Shown here piece by piece: positions 1-8,561 of a stretch of DNA of 36,725 bases. The DNA is from Chryseobacterium sp. Leaf201. Lineage in GTDB: Bacteria; Bacteroidota; Bacteroidia; Flavobacteriales; Weeksellaceae. Below the pieces are notes generated by a model. It was not told where the DNA came from and ran no database searches. It worked only from the letters and a program-made list of their open reading frames with translations. The stretch lies in assembly GCF_001421435.1 (NCBI RefSeq), contig NZ_LMKA01000076.1, forward strand, positions 439-37,163. Reading direction: 5' to 3'. Position 1 is the stretch's first letter; each line of letters begins with the position of its first letter. A program made the position numbers and the translations under genes.

Positions 1-306
1 TACAACGGAAGCTGGATTGACCTCAGCGGACAGGATGCCGATATTTCAGCGGTTATGGCTACCCAGCCTACGGCTGCCCAGGCACCTGAACCTGCCAATG
101 CAAAAACCGTAATCGGGGCTGCCTCAAGTACTGCCAACGGCGTGCTGGTACTGGAATCAACCACCAAATCAATGATCCTGCCGATTGTACAGGATGTACA
201 GAATATCCCAAGCCCGTCTCCGGGAATGATGGTGTACATCAATAAAAGCGGAGCCAAAAGGCTGGCCGTATACAACGGAAGCAAATGGTCTTACTGGAGA
301 CAATAA
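1..306 (+). CDS. C-terminal part of a secreted-type repetitive protein (5' end outside window)
   Basis: The reading frame is open from base 1 and ends with TAA at 304-306, so the gene starts upstream of the window. The ATG at 55 is internal to the frame and is not a credible start. The visible 101 residues contain two related motifs, YNGSWIDLSG at the left edge and YNGSKWSYW near the end, separated by an Ala/Pro/Thr-rich stretch and a segment that reads GVLVLESTTKSMILP. This resembles the C-terminal parts of flavobacterial surface or secreted proteins that carry VYNGS-W repeats, but I cannot name a family. The last 31 codons are duplicated downstream of the stop codon (see the repeat entry). 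A hairpin terminator follows at 481-513. Function unknown. Confidence 0.7.
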   Translation, partial: YNGSWIDLSGQDADISAVMATQPTAAQAPEPANAKTVIGAASSTANGVLVLESTTKSMILPIVQDVQNIPSPSPGMMVYINKSGAKRLAVYNGSKWSYWRQ

Positions 307-414
307 AAAAAGAAGCCCGTCTCCGGGAATGATGGTGTACATCAATAAAAGCGGAGCCAAAAGGCTGGCCGTATACAACGGAAGCAAATGGTCTTACTGG
401 AGACAATAAAAAAA
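211..414 (+). repeat. Perfect 101-bp tandem direct repeat with 2-bp spacer
   Basis: Bases 211-311 and 314-414 are identical over 101 bp (offset 103). The unit covers the last 31 codons of the first gene, its TAA stop and part of the following A-run. Copy 2 lies wholly after the stop, so it is untranslated in the gene's frame. Because the offset is not a multiple of three, the copy sits in another frame and has no start of its own. Perfect identity suggests either a very recent duplication or an assembly artefact. Confidence 0.9.
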
Positions 415-480
415 AGATTTTAAAATCAAAACAAAATAATCGTCTAATTTTTAGTTTTAGGTGTTAGTGCAATCTCAGTT

Positions 481-513
481 AGCTCCCTGGTTTAGGGGGC
501 TTTTTGCTTTTTT
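481..513 (+). terminator. Rho-independent terminator after the first gene
   Basis: AGCTCCCT (481-488) pairs with AGGGGGCT (494-501), with one G-T pair and a 5-nt loop. It is followed by TTTTT and then TTTTTT by 513. It lies 175 bp after the stop codon at 306, beyond the duplicated segment. Confidence 0.75.
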
Positions 514-565
514 ACCCTCAATACAATTATATTTGGAAAAAAACAAAGACCATTATCCAACTCAT

Positions 566-1996
566 TTAAACCATCTTCGCTATGATATATCCGATGACCA
601 GTGCAATAATGGCGGCCATAATAATTTTGGTATAATCCGTTTTCTGTTCCTGGATTTTTTTATCCAGCCGGGCATTTTCCAGTTTTGCCGCTTCCAGGCC
701 TGCCTGTAATGCCGCTGTTTTTTCATTGATGGCAGACCGGATATTTTTCTCGTATAAAGCAGCAATCTCCTTTTTATAGTTTTCCATTTCTTCCTGACGC
801 TGCTTCTGCTGTCCGGCAAAACTGGTATTGAGTTCCTTGATCTGCTTTGCCGCATTTTCCTGCAGTTTCTGAAATTCTTCATTCTTTTTAACCAGCTGCT
901 CTGTTAACGTACCTACCTGTTTTCCGTAGGTTTCCGTAATTTCCTTTTTAAGTTTTTCAACTTCTTCATTACGGGTTTTAAGCTGTTCACTGAATGCTTT
1001 GGACTGTTGCTCTACCTGTTCCTTAAATGTTTTCTGGGCTTCTGTAAATTCGTCATTTTTCTTTTTCAGCTGTCCGGATAAGGTGTTGACCTGCTCAACA
1101 AACTGTTTGGAGACATCTTTTTTAACCTCTTCAATGAGCAATGCCCTGGAATTTGATTTCTCTTCAGTCAGTTTACTGAGAACAGAATGCAGCCCGGCAC
1201 CGTAATCATGCGGAAGGTGGAATCTCCGGTCAGCCAGTTTATCAAGCAATGTTTCATCCGCCGTATGCCCCAGCGCAGTAATTGTAATGGCAGGAAGGCT
1301 GATGAATTTCTCTGCCAGCGACAGATTATTGAACACTTCAAAACTCTGCTTATCCCCTCCCCCACGAACCAGTGCAATGACATCGTAATGTGCAGCAGAT
1401 ACCGTGTTCAGCAGATCTGAAATTGAAGTGGCTGAGGTAATGTTGCAGGTATATTCATCAATTTCAAAATCTTTGGAGGAAATATCCAGTCCTTCATAAA
1501 AATCTTTCTGTACAATCGCACTGTGCCCGTAAATGTTGGCAATCCTTACGGTTTCAGACTGTAAAATTTTATCCCTGATAAATGTTTCAAGGTCCTTTGA
1601 TCCTTTCTCCAGTTTTTTCTGTATCAGGTCATACCGTTTCAGGTCATCCTCAGAAACCGATTTTTCTTCCTGTGAAATAATTTCGTCAACCACAAAAACA
1701 AGTTCAATGCTTGAATTCTTAATCCTCTTCTCTATAAATCCACGCAGCGTATACACTTCATTGTTCACAATCTTGCTTCTCAGCAGCCCCGGCATTTTCA
1801 CCCCGATAGAAGTGCTGTCACTCTCGGAATAGAGAAAATCATAATAATAGTTGACGTAGGCTTTTCCTCCTCCATAAGAATACCGGCCCTTTAAATAAAT
1901 CAGATTTACGGTAGCATTAAGTTTCAAGGCATTATTGAACAGACCTATAACGGCTGCCGGAGAATAAACGGGATAGGTAGGTTCGTTGCCCTGCAT
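566..1996 (-). CDS. Exonuclease VII large-subunit-like protein with coiled coil and C-terminal membrane anchor
   Basis: The 476-aa product begins with an OB-fold-like region (about 8-110). A block resembling the ExoVII large-subunit core follows: DVIALVRGGGD at 205-215 matches the GRGGGS motif of XseA, and ALGHTADETLLDKLADRRFHLP at 241-262 matches the XseA GHETD-DFVADLRAPTP region. Residues about 275-455 are a Lys/Glu/Gln-rich coiled coil. The last 20 residues (KIIMAAIIALVIGYIIAKMV) form a transmembrane helix, giving a tail-anchored arrangement. Canonical XseA also has a C-terminal helical region that binds XseB, but it is soluble; no xseB gene lies next door. A nuclease role at the inner membrane is inference only. 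The Gly-rich and His motifs are kept, so activity is possible. The gene appears monocistronic with its own -7 box. Confidence 0.8.
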   Translation of the reverse strand: MQGNEPTYPVYSPAAVIGLFNNALKLNATVNLIYLKGRYSYGGGKAYVNYYYDFLYSESDSTSIGVKMPGLLRSKIVNNEVYTLRGFIEKRIKNSSIELVFVVDEIISQEEKSVSEDDLKRYDLIQKKLEKGSKDLETFIRDKILQSETVRIANIYGHSAIVQKDFYEGLDISSKDFEIDEYTCNITSATSISDLLNTVSAAHYDVIALVRGGGDKQSFEVFNNLSLAEKFISLPAITITALGHTADETLLDKLADRRFHLPHDYGAGLHSVLSKLTEEKSNSRALLIEEVKKDVSKQFVEQVNTLSGQLKKKNDEFTEAQKTFKEQVEQQSKAFSEQLKTRNEEVEKLKKEITETYGKQVGTLTEQLVKKNEEFQKLQENAAKQIKELNTSFAGQQKQRQEEMENYKKEIAALYEKNIRSAINEKTAALQAGLEAAKLENARLDKKIQEQKTDYTKIIMAAIIALVIGYIIAKMV

Positions 1997-2404
1997 ATGG
2001 AAATATAAATAGATGAAACAATGGTAAGTTGTGGCAAAGATAACACCGTTATGGATATATACTCCTTAATAAGGTACCTGAAATGATCGGTTTTAAAAGT
2101 TTCTGGCTAATATCAGATTGTTTTTCAAACAGATACATTTATATGTGATAATTAAATGAATATAAGAATTACGTAATACTTTCATGCAGATTATGAGGAT
2201 CTTACAGGTTTTAAATTTACTGAATCTAAAATCAGTGGAATAGAAATTACAAACAAACTCTGATGAGTGCAAATATTCAATGCCTACTTCGCATCTGACC
2301 GGATCAGTAACATTTAACGCCCCTTAAGTAGGGTTAAGAAAAACGTGGTGTATATACATCAAAAACAAATCTTTCCCTATCTTTAAACTTTCAATGGGAT
2401 TGTA
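1997..2404. other. 408-bp intergenic region between divergent genes
   Basis: No coding frame or RNA gene is recognisable. The left end carries the -7 box for the minus-strand gene. A perfect 10-bp palindrome ATTACGTAAT lies near 2169-2178. Close to the right end, TATCTTTA and TAAACTTT are weak -7-like matches that could drive the sigma-54 activator gene at 2405. Confidence 0.5.
2035..2042 (-). promoter_or_regulatory. -7 box upstream of the ExoVII-like gene
   Basis: On the minus strand this reads TATCTTTG, an exact match to the Bacteroidota TAnnTTTG consensus. It lies 38 bp upstream of the ATG at 1996. I see no clear -33 TTG at the usual distance. Confidence 0.5.
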
Positions 2405-3979
2405 ATGAGTAAACAGGTTGACCATACGGCGGAACTGATGAAGCGGCTGCAGGATATGCAGAAAGAACAGTCGGTTATTTCTTCTTTAAACAAAGCGTTT
2501 TCATTGGTTCTGGATAAAGACCGGTTTAAAATAACCTTAAACCAGAGTTTCAAATCCGAATTCCGTTTCGACAGTTTTGCGATCATAAAAAACGGTAAAA
2601 ACGGATCTCAGACTTTTCTTGCTTCTTCGGACTCTCAAAATAATCCCATCGGAACTACTCCGGACATCTATTTTGAACAATGCTTGCATTCAGCGGAGCC
2701 TTTGATTTTTGACCTTAAGGCTTTGCCGGTGCATAAATCATCCACGCCCACTTATTTTCTTGATGCCAAAAATGCAGGGATGAGAATGGCGGCCGGTTTT
2801 GGCCTGCCTGCAATTCAGGATGAACAGTGTTTTATATTTCTTTTCTACAAAAATTATATTTCTGCTGAGGATATTCCGGAAAGAATCCTGACAGGGATTT
2901 CCACACAGCTGTCAGTTACCGTCCGCAATATTATGCTGGGCGAACAATTGAATACAACCCGGCACGTCATTGAAGAAACTGAACAGGAAAGTATTCCGGA
3001 ACAAGGTGAAGTCCCCGGTTTTCACGGAATCATCGGAGAAAGTGCACCGATGCAGCAGATTTATGAACAGATTTCTCAGGTTGCGCCGTCACAATCGAAC
3101 GTTCTTATCTATGGTGAAACGGGTACGGGAAAGGAATTGGCAGCGCAGGCAATTCATGATCTGTCTTCTTCGGCACATCAGGAAATGATCCGGATCAACT
3201 GTGCGGCCATTCCTGCCAATCTTATTGAATCCGAGCTTTTCGGCCATGAAAAAGGAAGTTTTACCGGAGCAACAGAACAGCGACTGGGAAAATTTGAACA
3301 GGCCCGCAACAGCACTATTTTTCTGGATGAGATCGGCGAGCTTCCTCTTGAACTTCAAGGAAGACTTTTAAGAGTTTTACAGGAAAAAGAAATTGAGCGG
3401 ATTGGAGGAAACAGGCGTATTAAAGTAGAGGTGAGAATCATTGCGGCGACCAACAGGAACCTCGAAAAAGAAGTAGCAGAAGGAAATTTCAGGAGTGACC
3501 TTTTTTACCGACTGAATGTCTTCCCGATCCATCTTCCGGCTTTGCGCCACAGAAAAGAGGATATTCCGCAGCTTGCCCATTATTTTTTAGAAAAACATAC
3601 GGTGAAAACCGGTAAAAAAATCAATGGCTTTTCTCAGAAAGTAATCAATGCAATGTGCGAATATTCGTGGCCTGGGAATATCCGTGAACTGGAAAATATG
3701 GTTGAAAGGGGCATCCTGACCTCAAAAGATACGATCATCAAAGAAATGGAATTTCCGAAAAGTATTGCTCCACAAAATAAAGATCAGGAATTTGAGATTA
3801 AAACCCTGCAACAGGTAGAAAAAGAACATATTCTAAAAGTAGTGGAGAAATGCAATGGCAGAATTTCCGGTAAACAGGGGGCTGCTGTTTTGTTGGGATT
3901 ACCTTCCACCACACTGATTTCAAAAATGCAGAAACTCGGAATACAAAAAGGACATTATATTAAAGAAAGTGAAATATAA
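2405..3979 (+). CDS. GAF-type sigma-54-dependent transcriptional activator (bacterial enhancer-binding protein)
   Basis: The 524-aa protein has an N-terminal sensory region with a GAF-like fold (about 25-180), a sigma-54 AAA+ ATPase (about 207-440) and a Fis-type HTH (about 468-515). Walker A is GETGTGKE at 237-244. The sigma-54 contact loop GSFTGA is at 284-289, Walker B FLDEIGEL at 306-313, and the arginine-finger region RSDLFYRL at 363-370. This layout is that of FhlA/NorR-like activators, which remodel RNA polymerase-sigma54 when the GAF domain senses its signal. There is no receiver domain. The AAA+ part is very close to that of the response regulator at 4870-6222, so the two are probably paralogues. 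It is transcribed alone and converges on the TMEM175 gene. The ligand and targets cannot be read from the sequence. Confidence 0.9.
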   Translation: MSKQVDHTAELMKRLQDMQKEQSVISSLNKAFSLVLDKDRFKITLNQSFKSEFRFDSFAIIKNGKNGSQTFLASSDSQNNPIGTTPDIYFEQCLHSAEPLIFDLKALPVHKSSTPTYFLDAKNAGMRMAAGFGLPAIQDEQCFIFLFYKNYISAEDIPERILTGISTQLSVTVRNIMLGEQLNTTRHVIEETEQESIPEQGEVPGFHGIIGESAPMQQIYEQISQVAPSQSNVLIYGETGTGKELAAQAIHDLSSSAHQEMIRINCAAIPANLIESELFGHEKGSFTGATEQRLGKFEQARNSTIFLDEIGELPLELQGRLLRVLQEKEIERIGGNRRIKVEVRIIAATNRNLEKEVAEGNFRSDLFYRLNVFPIHLPALRHRKEDIPQLAHYFLEKHTVKTGKKINGFSQKVINAMCEYSWPGNIRELENMVERGILTSKDTIIKEMEFPKSIAPQNKDQEFEIKTLQQVEKEHILKVVEKCNGRISGKQGAAVLLGLPSTTLISKMQKLGIQKGHYIKESEI

Positions 3980-4004
3980 ACACTTTAGTTTTAAAATATT
4001 GATT

Positions 4005-4643
4005 TTATTCTTTTAACTTATTTGATTGTGTCATATTCATTTCAATTTTCCCGGACGACAGAGCCCAGAAGATCCAGAGTCCTAAAATAATCATCAGCGA
4101 AACGGCAGGAATCCAGAACGAAAAAAGCAACGCAACAAGATAAATCGGAAGTCCGTACAAATAGTTATTATGGATCTTTTTAATCGCTTCATCAGTAATT
4201 CCCGGCCGGAGAAGTTTTTTATTCCTGCTGGCTAAGAACCACAGTAAATTAAACGCCAGATTAATCAGAACGAAAGTCCCGGTATAAATTGCAACAACTA
4301 TTGATGATGCTTCTCCGTTGAAATACCTTGCCAATAAAGCTGTAGGATAAGACACAGCCGAAACCAGAAAAAGAATCAGTCCGTTGGCAAACATAATGGC
4401 AGAATTACGGCTGTAAATCTGCTTAAAAATCTTGTGATGGTTCACCCACATGATGAAAATACTGAAAAAGGAAAGAATAAAAGCCAAAAACGTCGGCCAC
4501 TGATTCTTCATAAAAACCCACAGGTCGTTTCCGTTGGTAATGGCATTTTCTTCCGGTAAATGGAGATCCAGTACCAAAAGCGTAATGGCAATCGCAAAAA
4601 CACCGTCACTGAATCCTTCTATCCTGCCGGTTTCTTTTTTCAT
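4005..4643 (-). CDS. TMEM175-family (DUF1211) potassium channel-like membrane protein
   Basis: The 212-aa product opens with RIEGFSDGVFAIAITLLVLDL, which carries the RxxxFSD signature of helix 1 in bacterial TMEM175/DUF1211 proteins. Several further hydrophobic helices follow (about 45-70, 82-105, 118-145, 165-200). Characterised bacterial homologues are potassium-permeable channels built as tetramers of six-helix subunits, with the filter formed by hydrophobic residues of helix 1. The length fits the bacterial family. It lies 226 bp downstream of the response-regulator gene on the same strand and has its own intergenic space, so it need not be cotranscribed. No start conflict: the ATG at 4643 directly precedes the conserved helix. 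Confidence 0.85.
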   Translation of the reverse strand: MKKETGRIEGFSDGVFAIAITLLVLDLHLPEENAITNGNDLWVFMKNQWPTFLAFILSFFSIFIMWVNHHKIFKQIYSRNSAIMFANGLILFLVSAVSYPTALLARYFNGEASSIVVAIYTGTFVLINLAFNLLWFLASRNKKLLRPGITDEAIKKIHNNYLYGLPIYLVALLFSFWIPAVSLMIILGLWIFWALSSGKIEMNMTQSNKLKE

Positions 4644-4675
4644 AATTTTATTGTTTGAGTTGATGTCTATGCGTT

Positions 4676-4814
4676 CCCGTCAATTCGGGTGAAATTCTGA
4701 AAGAATTTTGTATCGAGAATCTGTTTAAAACAAACTTTAAGGATATTTATTTTATGTACATCACCGGAACAATTTTCCTGCATTTTATTTCGAAGAACCA
4801 GCAGAATTGACGGG
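4676..4814. repeat. 11-bp inverted repeat pair spanning the intergenic region
   Basis: CCCGTCAATTC at 4676-4686 and its exact reverse complement GAATTGACGGG at 4804-4814 are 117 bp apart. The left arm also starts a small local hairpin (CCCG-N6-CGGG, 4676-4689). The pair could be the remains of a REP-like or small non-autonomous element, or could fold in RNA. No other copy was noticed in the window. Confidence 0.5.
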
Positions 4815-4832
4815 CTTCGTTTTCAAAACATT

Positions 4833-4851
4833 TTGTCATTCTGAATGACAA
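4833..4851. repeat. Short perfect hairpin 3' of the response-regulator gene
   Basis: TTGTCATT, a 3-nt loop CTG, then AATGACAA form an 8-bp perfect stem, 19 bp beyond the stop of the gene ending at 4870. On the minus strand the following sequence is AATGTTTT, so the U-tract is weak. It may be a poor terminator or an RNA-stabilising hairpin. Confidence 0.4.
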
Positions 4852-4869
4852 TTCAGTGTAATACTTATT

Positions 4870-6222
4870 TTATTTATACCCTTTATCAATGCCCAGTTTT
4901 TTCATTTTAGAATACAGCGTCTGTGGCTGCATTTTCAGGAGTTCTGCGGCTCCTCCCGTTCCGGAAACCTTTCCGCTGGCACTCTGCAATGCATTGAGAA
5001 TATGATCCCGCTCCATTTCTTCCATTGATTTCATCTGGCCTTGAGATTCTGTAGATGTTTTTTCTGTTGTTTTCGGGAGCTCAAAATGTTCAATTTCTGT
5101 TGTTTTGGCTAAAAGAACACTTCTTTCGATCAGATGTTCCAGTTCACGGATGTTTCCCGGCCAGTGGTAATGTAAAAGCTGTTCTAAAGCATTTTGACTG
5201 ATCGATGAAATATTCCTTTTTGCGGCAGCTGCATATTTAGTAAGGAAAAAATTAGCGAGCAGACCGATGTCTTCTTTTCTTTCTCTTAACGGAGGCAGTT
5301 CGATCGGGAAAACATTTAACCTGTAATATAAATCTAACCGGAACCTGCCTTCTGCCACTTCTTTTTCCAGGGAACGGTTGGTGGCGGCTACAATTCTTAC
5401 ATTCACTTTGATGGTTTTATTTCCGCCTAATCTTTCGATCTCCTTTTCCTGTAAAACACGCAGTAATTTCACCTGGGAATCCAACGGTAATTCACCGATT
5501 TCATCTAAAAAAACGGTGCCTCCGTTGGCCTGTTCAAATTTGCCGGTTCTCATCGCATTGGCTCCGGTAAAGCTTCCTTTTTCATGACCGAACAGCTCAG
5601 ATTCAATTAAAGAATGAGGCAAAGCAGCGCAGTTCACAATCACAATCGGACTTCCATTTCTATCAGAAAGATCATGGACAGAATGCGCCACTTTCTCTTT
5701 TCCCGTCCCGCTTTCTCCGACTACCAAAACCGAAGTATCCGTTGGTGCCACCACTCGTATTTTCTCAATCACCTCCTGCAGAAGCGGGCTTTTTCCGATA
5801 ATTCCTTCAATAGCTTCGCGGCTCTGAGATTCCTGAACATCCGCATTTTTCTCAAGATCAAAACGGTATTTTGCAATATCGAGCATGACCATAAGATCGC
5901 GCTCACGGAAAGGTTTTACCATAAATCCGTACGGCTGAGTTTCTTTCACAGATTCCAGCGTAGACTGGTTGGTATTGGCAGAAATATAGAGAAAAGGGAT
6001 GTTTATTTTGCGCAGTTCCCAAGCCAGGTCAATCCCGGTAAGGTCGCCTTTCAGCATGATATCCAACAGTACCCAATCCGGTTTCTTTTCGGCAATGGAT
6101 TTTCTTGCCTGCACAACGGAAGACGCAATGCCCGTCACCTGATAACCTGCTTTTTTGAGCATGATTTTCAGATCATTGGCTACGATAAACTCATCTTCTA
6201 CAATTAGTATTTTTTCTTTCAT
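4870..6222 (-). CDS. Response regulator with sigma-54 AAA+ activator and Fis-type HTH (NtrC-like)
   Basis: Starting at the ATG at 6222 gives 450 aa beginning MKEKILIVEDEF, the usual first strand of a receiver domain. An ATG at 6279 is also in frame but would overlap the kinase gene by 35 bp and add 19 unrelated residues. The receiver (1-120) has the acidic pair D10/E11, phospho-acceptor D54 and K103. The AAA+ domain has Walker A GESGTGKE (169-176), GSFTGA (216-221) and Walker B FLDEIGEL (238-245). A Fis-type HTH occupies about 402-446. It follows the TPR histidine kinase by 22 bp, so the two form an operon and almost certainly a phosphorelay pair. It should activate sigma-54 promoters; a candidate site lies at 15818-15833. 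Confidence 0.92.
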   Translation of the reverse strand: MKEKILIVEDEFIVANDLKIMLKKAGYQVTGIASSVVQARKSIAEKKPDWVLLDIMLKGDLTGIDLAWELRKINIPFLYISANTNQSTLESVKETQPYGFMVKPFRERDLMVMLDIAKYRFDLEKNADVQESQSREAIEGIIGKSPLLQEVIEKIRVVAPTDTSVLVVGESGTGKEKVAHSVHDLSDRNGSPIVIVNCAALPHSLIESELFGHEKGSFTGANAMRTGKFEQANGGTVFLDEIGELPLDSQVKLLRVLQEKEIERLGGNKTIKVNVRIVAATNRSLEKEVAEGRFRLDLYYRLNVFPIELPPLRERKEDIGLLANFFLTKYAAAAKRNISSISQNALEQLLHYHWPGNIRELEHLIERSVLLAKTTEIEHFELPKTTEKTSTESQGQMKSMEEMERDHILNALQSASGKVSGTGGAAELLKMQPQTLYSKMKKLGIDKGYK

Positions 6223-6244
6223 TTTATCTGAAATATCATTAACC

Positions 6245-8494
6245 TTATCCGTGATTTTCAATCGCTGTATTTTTGGCAAATGTTATGATTATTTTTAGCC
6301 CGTTATTATTTTCCAGGGAAAAAGTTCCGTCGAGCTGGTCTGTAAGTCCTCTCATGAGGTTCATACCGAGAGATTCTGTTTCATCAAGATCAAAATTTTC
6401 GGGCAACCCTACTCCATTATCCGAAATAATAAGCTGGTAATTATTTCCTTCTGTATTTTTAAATGAAACCAGCACTTCACCGCTTTTGTCTCCGGGGAAT
6501 GCATATTTTACGGTATTATTAACTGCTTCATTCACGATTAATCCCATCGGCACCGCCTGTGCCACATCCAGGAATACTTTTTCGGTATCCAAAACAAATC
6601 TGATGTTCTTTTCTGACAAATAACATTCTTTGATATAGCTGATCAGCTCATAAATATACCAAGACATATCAATTGTTGAAAGGTTGTCTGACTGATATAA
6701 TTTCTGATGAATCAGAGACATCGCATGCATTCTGTGCTGGCTGTTCTGGATGGCCATCAATGCATCTTCATTGTCAAGATAGGCAGACTGCGTGTTTAAT
6801 AAGCTGATGACAATCTGGAGGTTATTTTTTACCCTGTGATGGATTTCCTTCAGCAGCCATTCTTTTTCAGACAGCAATTTTTTAAGCTGTTCGTTCTGCT
6901 CATCGATCTGTTTTCTTTTTAATTCCAGTTTTTTATTGGCGCTTGTTTTTAACCGGGAACGGTTGTACAGCAAAGCGGCAAAAAGAATCAGTACCAGGAT
7001 GCTTCCGGTAAAAACATATTTCATCACAGTATCATTGGTGATCTGTATTTCCTGAAGCTTTCCTTTCTGGGTAAGCAGCTGGATATTTTTGTCTTTCTGA
7101 TCGGTTTCAAACTGAATTTTCAGGCTGTTGATCTGCCTGCTTTTTTCCCCGTTAAAAACAGTATCAGAAAACTTTTTATACAATTGATAATGCTTAATGG
7201 CATCTGCATATTTTCCCTGCGCAGAATCTGCCTTAAACCAGATTAAATGATTTTCCGAACGCAGCATATCGTTTCCGTTTTTTTTTGCCAGGGAATCAAA
7301 AAGTTTGGCTTTGCGGTACATGGCAGGATAATTTTTGGTCTGGTAATGATAAAAAACAAAGCTCCTCAAAAGGGAAACCTGGTTGTTGTTCCTTTCTCCG
7401 TTTTCTCCGTAATACGCAACCAGTTTTTTATAATAGGGTTCGGCATGATCAAACTGCTTCAAAATGGTGTACGTACTGAAGAGAATATAATCTTCGGTCA
7501 TTTCAAACTGCTTATCATCAATAGGATACTTCCTTTTATATTCTTTTATCATCGCGATTGCCCGGCTGAATTCCCTCTGCCTGATCAGCATCGTAGACAT
7601 ATTGTTGGCGACAGTTCTTATATAGCCGTTATCGTTATGTTTTTTTGCCACATCCAGGGCTTTTTCCCAATATTTCATGGCATCATCATTCTGACGCAAG
7701 TAATAATACACCATCCCGATGTTGCTGTAAATGGCACTCAGCTGCAAAGAATTGTCATTAACCGTTAACGCCGTTTTTTCTGCAGAAATACCGTATCTCA
7801 ATGCCTGTTCGTAATCTGCTTTCTGAATTTCAGCCTGCGAAAGCAGATTATAAATGCCCTGAATTCCCCTGAACTTTGCCGACTGATAAATGGCTAATGA
7901 TTCCTTAAGGAGCTGAATAGCCTGATCCGGTTCCCCTTTCATCGTATAAAGCTCCCCCAGGTCTTTCAGTATTGAAGCCTGCTTCAGTTTTGCCCCTGAT
8001 TTTTTAAAAAGAGCCAGTGCTTTTTCCTTCAGTTTTATTTTAGGCTCAAAATTTTCAGGCGCATTATCATACAGAAAAGAAAGCTCTTCATAGCCTATAC
8101 CAGACTGTTCGGTCATATTATTTTTTTCAAAATAGCTGATCACCTGCTTCATTTTTGGAAATGCACTGTTTTTATTTCCTCTTTCTTTATCAATTTTAGC
8201 GTCCAGCAACATGGCTTTTCCTTTGTTAAGCTTGTTATTGGTTTTAGTACTCAAAAGCATGGCTTCCTTGTTGAGAAATGCCGCGCTGTCCAGATCTTTT
8301 TTTAATTCTCCTTTTTTATTCAGATAATATTCGCTCAGCTGTAACAGTAAACCTGCTTTCTTAACCTCATCTTTTGAAGAAGAGATCTGTTTTTTTAACT
8401 GTTCCGGATTTATGTTTTCCTGCGCTTTTACTGAACCGCCCAACAACATAAGGATCAGCATAAAACAAAATATTCCCAACCGTTTTTTACTCAT
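6245..8494 (-). CDS. TPR-repeat sensor histidine kinase, HisKA_2 type
   Basis: Numbering here is from the upstream in-frame ATG at 8515 (756 aa). I prefer the ATG at 8494 (749 aa) because it begins MSKKR directly before the hydrophobic signal segment. The order is: signal peptide (to about 31, cleavage after VKA), a long TPR solenoid (about 45-450) predicted to be periplasmic, one transmembrane helix (498-516), a coiled coil (525-553), the HisKA_2 box EIHHRVKNNLQ (557-567, phospho-His 559 or 560), and a HATPase domain with N-box NEAVNN (662-667) and G1 box DNGVGLPE (699-706). Kinases of this build are common in flavobacteria. The partner regulator is encoded 22 bp downstream. Upstream is the DUF1275 gene (46 bp after its stop or less), so the pair may be read partly from the long operon. 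Confidence 0.9.
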   Translation of the reverse strand: MSKKRLGIFCFMLILMLLGGSVKAQENINPEQLKKQISSSKDEVKKAGLLLQLSEYYLNKKGELKKDLDSAAFLNKEAMLLSTKTNNKLNKGKAMLLDAKIDKERGNKNSAFPKMKQVISYFEKNNMTEQSGIGYEELSFLYDNAPENFEPKIKLKEKALALFKKSGAKLKQASILKDLGELYTMKGEPDQAIQLLKESLAIYQSAKFRGIQGIYNLLSQAEIQKADYEQALRYGISAEKTALTVNDNSLQLSAIYSNIGMVYYYLRQNDDAMKYWEKALDVAKKHNDNGYIRTVANNMSTMLIRQREFSRAIAMIKEYKRKYPIDDKQFEMTEDYILFSTYTILKQFDHAEPYYKKLVAYYGENGERNNNQVSLLRSFVFYHYQTKNYPAMYRKAKLFDSLAKKNGNDMLRSENHLIWFKADSAQGKYADAIKHYQLYKKFSDTVFNGEKSRQINSLKIQFETDQKDKNIQLLTQKGKLQEIQITNDTVMKYVFTGSILVLILFAALLYNRSRLKTSANKKLELKRKQIDEQNEQLKKLLSEKEWLLKEIHHRVKNNLQIVISLLNTQSAYLDNEDALMAIQNSQHRMHAMSLIHQKLYQSDNLSTIDMSWYIYELISYIKECYLSEKNIRFVLDTEKVFLDVAQAVPMGLIVNEAVNNTVKYAFPGDKSGEVLVSFKNTEGNNYQLIISDNGVGLPENFDLDETESLGMNLMRGLTDQLDGTFSLENNNGLKIIITFAKNTAIENHG

Positions 8495-8519
8495 TGCATC
8501 ACGCGTGAAATTCATTCTT

Positions 8520-8537
8520 TAAAGATAATTCATTATC
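8520..8537 (-). promoter_or_regulatory. Possible promoter and small palindrome before the kinase gene
   Basis: On the minus strand TATCTTTA (8527 to 8520) is one base from TAnnTTTG. It overlaps the palindrome GATAAT-TC-ATTATC (8524-8537). A start site about 7 bp downstream would fall at 8513, which favours the ATG at 8494 over that at 8515. Confidence 0.3.
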
Positions 8538-8561
8538 TGATTATGTATTTTGTTTTTGCCG

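Noticed and set aside
5614..6207. 197-aa open frame on the plus strand
   Set aside because: It lies fully antisense to the response-regulator gene, whose domains and motifs are unmistakable, and its translation matches no family and is rich in Phe/Arg/His as shadow frames are.
6223..6279. Upstream in-frame start for the response regulator
   Set aside because: It overlaps the kinase gene and precedes the receiver domain by 19 residues with no family similarity.
7247..7768. 173-aa open frame on the plus strand
   Set aside because: Antisense to the TPR region of the sensor kinase; no start signal or recognisable domain.
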